Below are positions 61,686 to 64,000 of a DNA stretch of 64,000 bases, one piece after another. This DNA comes from Flectobacillus sp. BAB-3569 (GTDB lineage: Bacteria > Bacteroidota > Bacteroidia > Cytophagales > Spirosomataceae): positions 1 through 64,000 of the forward strand of contig NZ_NJFZ01000028.1 in the NCBI RefSeq assembly GCF_002270355.1, given 5' to 3'. The notes beneath the pieces were generated by a model that did no database searches, was not told where the DNA came from, and worked only from the letters and a program-made list of their open reading frames with translations. Position numbers and translations under genes: made by a program. The first letter of the stretch is position 1, and every line of letters begins with the position of its first letter.

Positions 61686-62441
61686 ATGAAAAATTTATTT
61701 GGTCTTATTGGTTTTCCTTTGGGGCATTCGTTCTCAAAAGGATATTTTACGGAGAAATTCGAAAAAATTGGTCTCTCTCAGACACATACGTATGAGAAAT
61801 TTGAGCTCGAAAATATTGAAGACTTCCCTGCTTTGCTTCAATCACATGCAGGTGAGCTGAAAGGCTTGAATGTGACAATTCCTCATAAACAAAATGTGAT
61901 GGCATATCTCGACGAAATCGACCCAGCCGCAAGCAAAATTGGTGCTGTGAATACCATAAAGTTTTTGGAGAATGGTAAAACAAAAGGCTTTAATACCGAT
62001 TACTGGGGCTTTAGATGGACGCTTGAAAAATGGGATGCTTTTAATGAAATCGCTCCTAAAAAAGCGCTAGTACTTGGGAAAGGTGGTGCAGCTAAAGCCA
62101 TTATCGTAGCCTTAGAAGACTTGGGTTTGGAAGTACAATTGGTTTCTCGTACCAAAGAAAGTGATACTATTACCTACGAAGAACTAACGCCAGAAGTAAT
62201 GTCTGAGCACTTGTTCATTGTGAATACTACTCCACTAGGAATGTATCCGAAAGTAGAGAATTGTCCCGCTATTCCTTACGAATTATTGAGTGGAAAGCAT
62301 TTACTATATGACATTGTGTATAACCCACTCGAAACATTATTTTTGAAAAAGGGAACTGAAGCTGGCGTGCGTGGTGTTCACTTTGGACTAGAAATGTTAC
62401 ACGGACAAGCCGAAAAAGCATGGGAAATCTGGAATAGCTAG
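61686..62441 (+). CDS. aroE: Shikimate dehydrogenase
   Basis: 251 residues. Shikimate-binding residues are in LIGFPLGHSFSKGYF and NVTIPHKQNVMAYLDEID (catalytic lysine in IPHK), and N and D in NTIKF and NTDYWGF. The NADPH-binding Rossmann loop is LVLGKGGAAKAI. It reduces 3-dehydroshikimate in the aromatic amino acid pathway. It converges on ribD, with a long palindrome between them. Confidence 0.94.
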   Translation: MKNLFGLIGFPLGHSFSKGYFTEKFEKIGLSQTHTYEKFELENIEDFPALLQSHAGELKGLNVTIPHKQNVMAYLDEIDPAASKIGAVNTIKFLENGKTKGFNTDYWGFRWTLEKWDAFNEIAPKKALVLGKGGAAKAIIVALEDLGLEVQLVSRTKESDTITYEELTPEVMSEHLFIVNTTPLGMYPKVENCPAIPYELLSGKHLLYDIVYNPLETLFLKKGTEAGVRGVHFGLEMLHGQAEKAWEIWNS

Positions 62442-62445
62442 ATAC

Positions 62446-62527
62446 GATTTTGGATTGGGGATTTTTGATTTTGGATTTAAACTTTTATTCAATTCAATCC
62501 GAAATCAAAAATCCCACATCCGAAATC
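62446..62527. repeat. Long GATTTTGG/CCGAAATC palindrome between aroE and ribD
   Basis: Two 32-nt arms (62446-62477 and 62496-62527) pair with about four G-U or mismatched positions around an 18-nt loop; arm start GATTTTGGATTGGGG. It lies between convergent genes and shares the GATTTCGG word with the palindromes at 16335 and 47300. Confidence 0.75.
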
Positions 62528-62531
62528 AATT

Positions 62532-63590
62532 TTATTGTTCAATCGAATACCTCCACAAACTATTATTGCCTATTTCTTTTCTATCAACCAAGCCTTCTGT
62601 TAGTATTGGTGCTGCGATGCCCTCTCCTATCGCTTGCGGACTTATCCAACGATACGCTTCGTCCCACAAATGAGAATCAATACAAGACTGTAACAAGGCT
62701 GTCCCACCTTCAACGATGACCGACTGGATTTTTCGTTGGTACAAATCATCTAAAATCATCGGAAGCCAAGAGTTTTCAGAATTCATTTGGACATAGGAAA
62801 TATGCCCTTTCTGTTGGGACTTGATGGAATTATAGCAAATTGTCGGTGTTGTTCCTGCATAAATAGCCGAATCCTCCGCCACTTGTAAATGTTTATCAAT
62901 CAAAACTCTTATCGGATTTTTACCAGTCCAAAAACGTGTATTCAGCGAAGGGTTATCATATTGTGCCGTTCGTGTGCCCACCATAATGGCATCCTCCTCC
63001 GAGCGCAATCGATGTGTCCAACGTCTGGATAATGCATTAGAAATTTGAACCGCTTGGAAATCAGGTAAGGCTATTTTACCATCAGTCGACTCCGCCCATT
63101 TAAGGAGAATATAAGGTCGCTTTTTTTCGAAAAAGGTAAAAAAACGTCGATTCAATACGCGTCCTTTTTCTTCTAAAACACCCGATATGACTTCAATTCC
63201 TGCATCTCTCAATTTTTGGATACCTTTTCCTGCTACTAAGGGATTGGGGTCATCGTTACAGGTATATACTCTACGAACCTGATGTTTCACCAACAAATCG
63301 GCACAAGGAGGAGTTTTACCAAAATGAGAACAAGGTTCGAGCGTCACAAAAACCTCTGATTCGGGCAAAAGGCTTTGATCTTTTACATCTGCTACCGCAT
63401 TCACCTCGGCATGCCAATGCCCATAACGTTGATGCCAACCTTCCCCTATTATTTTTCCTTGATGTACAATTACGCATCCTACCATGGGGTTCGGAGATAC
63501 ATTTCCTGCTCCCAATTGGGCTAGATCGAGCGCTCGTTGCATAAAGGCTTTTATTTGAGCGTCGTTCAAAACATGATTATTCTTCGACAT
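62532..63590 (-). CDS. ribD: Bifunctional riboflavin deaminase/reductase
   Basis: 352 residues. The N-terminal deaminase has the zinc motif HWHAEVNAVAD (H-A-E) and TLEPCSHFGKTPPCADLLV (P-C-x8-C). The C-terminal reductase has KWAESTDGKIALPD, RSEEDAIMVGTRTAQYDNPSLNTR and VIVEGGTALLQSCID. It converts 2,5-diamino-6-ribosylamino-pyrimidinone phosphate in two steps of riboflavin synthesis. It is divergent from prmC. Confidence 0.94.
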   Translation of the reverse strand: MSKNNHVLNDAQIKAFMQRALDLAQLGAGNVSPNPMVGCVIVHQGKIIGEGWHQRYGHWHAEVNAVADVKDQSLLPESEVFVTLEPCSHFGKTPPCADLLVKHQVRRVYTCNDDPNPLVAGKGIQKLRDAGIEVISGVLEEKGRVLNRRFFTFFEKKRPYILLKWAESTDGKIALPDFQAVQISNALSRRWTHRLRSEEDAIMVGTRTAQYDNPSLNTRFWTGKNPIRVLIDKHLQVAEDSAIYAGTTPTICYNSIKSQQKGHISYVQMNSENSWLPMILDDLYQRKIQSVIVEGGTALLQSCIDSHLWDEAYRWISPQAIGEGIAAPILTEGLVDRKEIGNNSLWRYSIEQ

Positions 63591-63762
63591 TTCTGTAATT
63601 TTGTATATTCATCAATAAAAATGAAACGCATTTAAACATAGGTACAAAGGCTGAGCCACTTTATTTTTCTCAATAGCTCTTGTTTTTAGCATATGCTTAC
63701 AACAAAACACCTTTACACAAAGCTAAAACGAGTACCTCATAGCTCAAAACATACTATTTTCC

Positions 63763-64000
63763 ATGATTCAATCCTCCAAGCAACTATTTGCGGATTTGGT
63801 AGCCGAAATTACGGCAGTTTACTCAGAAAACGAAGCAAAAAGCATGGTCTATCTTTTGCTTGATACGCTTGTGGGTCTTTCAAAAACAGACATTCTGATT
63901 GACAAACCTATAGAAGTTAATATAGATTTTGCACCGCTTGTGGCACGTATCAAATCCTTCGAGCCCATACAGTATGTGTTAGGCGTAGGAGATTTTTACG
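63763..64000 (+). CDS. prmC: Release-factor glutamine methyltransferase, N-terminal part
   Basis: 79 residues before the window ends. MIQSSKQLFADLVAEITAVYSENEAKSMVYLLLD and the final KSFEPIQYVLGVGDFY match the helical N-terminal domain of PrmC/HemK (usual E-P-x-Q-Y-x-L-G). The SAM-binding and NPPY motifs lie outside. It methylates the GGQ glutamine of release factors. Confidence 0.85.
   Translation, partial: MIQSSKQLFADLVAEITAVYSENEAKSMVYLLLDTLVGLSKTDILIDKPIEVNIDFAPLVARIKSFEPIQYVLGVGDFY

Noticed and set aside
1-64000. tRNA, rRNA or tmRNA genes
   Set aside because: No T-loop, anticodon-arm or rRNA core sequences were recognised in any gap; a tRNAscan/Infernal run would be decisive.

Overview
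The window looks like part of a Bacteroidota chromosome, most likely a Cytophagales (Spirosomataceae-type) bacterium. The evidence is an AT-rich genome, few Shine-Dalgarno sites, several promoter-like TTTG-N19..21-TAnnTTTG pairs, and Bacteroidota families (DUF2490, DUF2147, DUF4450, DUF983, NrtR-like Nudix regulator, ComA phosphosulfolactate synthase). The genus is inferred only from protein flavour.

Layout. 1-0.44 kb: end of an insertion sequence with a frameshifted transposase. 0.5-8.6 kb: two-component genes (CRP-type response regulator, a histidine kinase without its ATPase domain, an intact PAS kinase), L-serine dehydratase, an ArsR-type regulator, a TPMT-like methyltransferase, thioredoxin and a DUF983 protein. 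7.9-12.4 kb: outer-membrane DUF2490 protein and a 1235-residue DUF4450 protein. 12.9-19.5 kb: rpsA (frameshifted as given), a VTT-domain membrane protein, cdd, tpiA, a coiled-coil lipoprotein and a retropepsin-like/PDZ protease (also frameshifted at its 5' end).

19.9-39.5 kb is a complete nitrate assimilation island: a NarX/NarL-like sensor pair, nirD and nirB, cobA (siroheme), narK, an outer-membrane porin, nrtA-nrtB-nrtD, a nitrate reductase fused to an NAD(P)H-type flavoprotein and a [2Fe-2S] BFD domain, and a rubredoxin-tailed protein. Nitrate would cross the outer membrane by the porin and the inner membrane by NarK or NrtABD, be reduced to nitrite by the fused reductase and to ammonium by NirBD. 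moaD and moaA (molybdenum cofactor) lie at 47.4-48.8 kb.

The most interesting signal is in the leaders of narK (two in tandem), the porin and nrtA. Each holds a hairpin whose stem sequence differs but whose six-base loop is always TGGGGG, followed 7-32 nt later by the same box CGCAAAA(A)CTCTGT. Conserved loop, changing stem and common downstream box point to a shared cis-acting RNA element controlling nitrate uptake.

39.7-64 kb: ECF sigma factor and likely anti-sigma protein, S41 peptidase, MFS transporter, nrdB, NrtR-like regulator, moaD/moaA, heptose-phosphate kinase, a duplicated sRNA-like element, RidA, an acyl carrier protein, a TetR-thioesterase pair with an RND efflux operon, DUF2147, phosphosulfolactate synthase, DedA, aroE, ribD and the start of prmC. 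No tRNA, rRNA or CRISPR array was seen. The intergenic regions carry several repeat families, including three copies of a roughly 180-bp MITE-like element.
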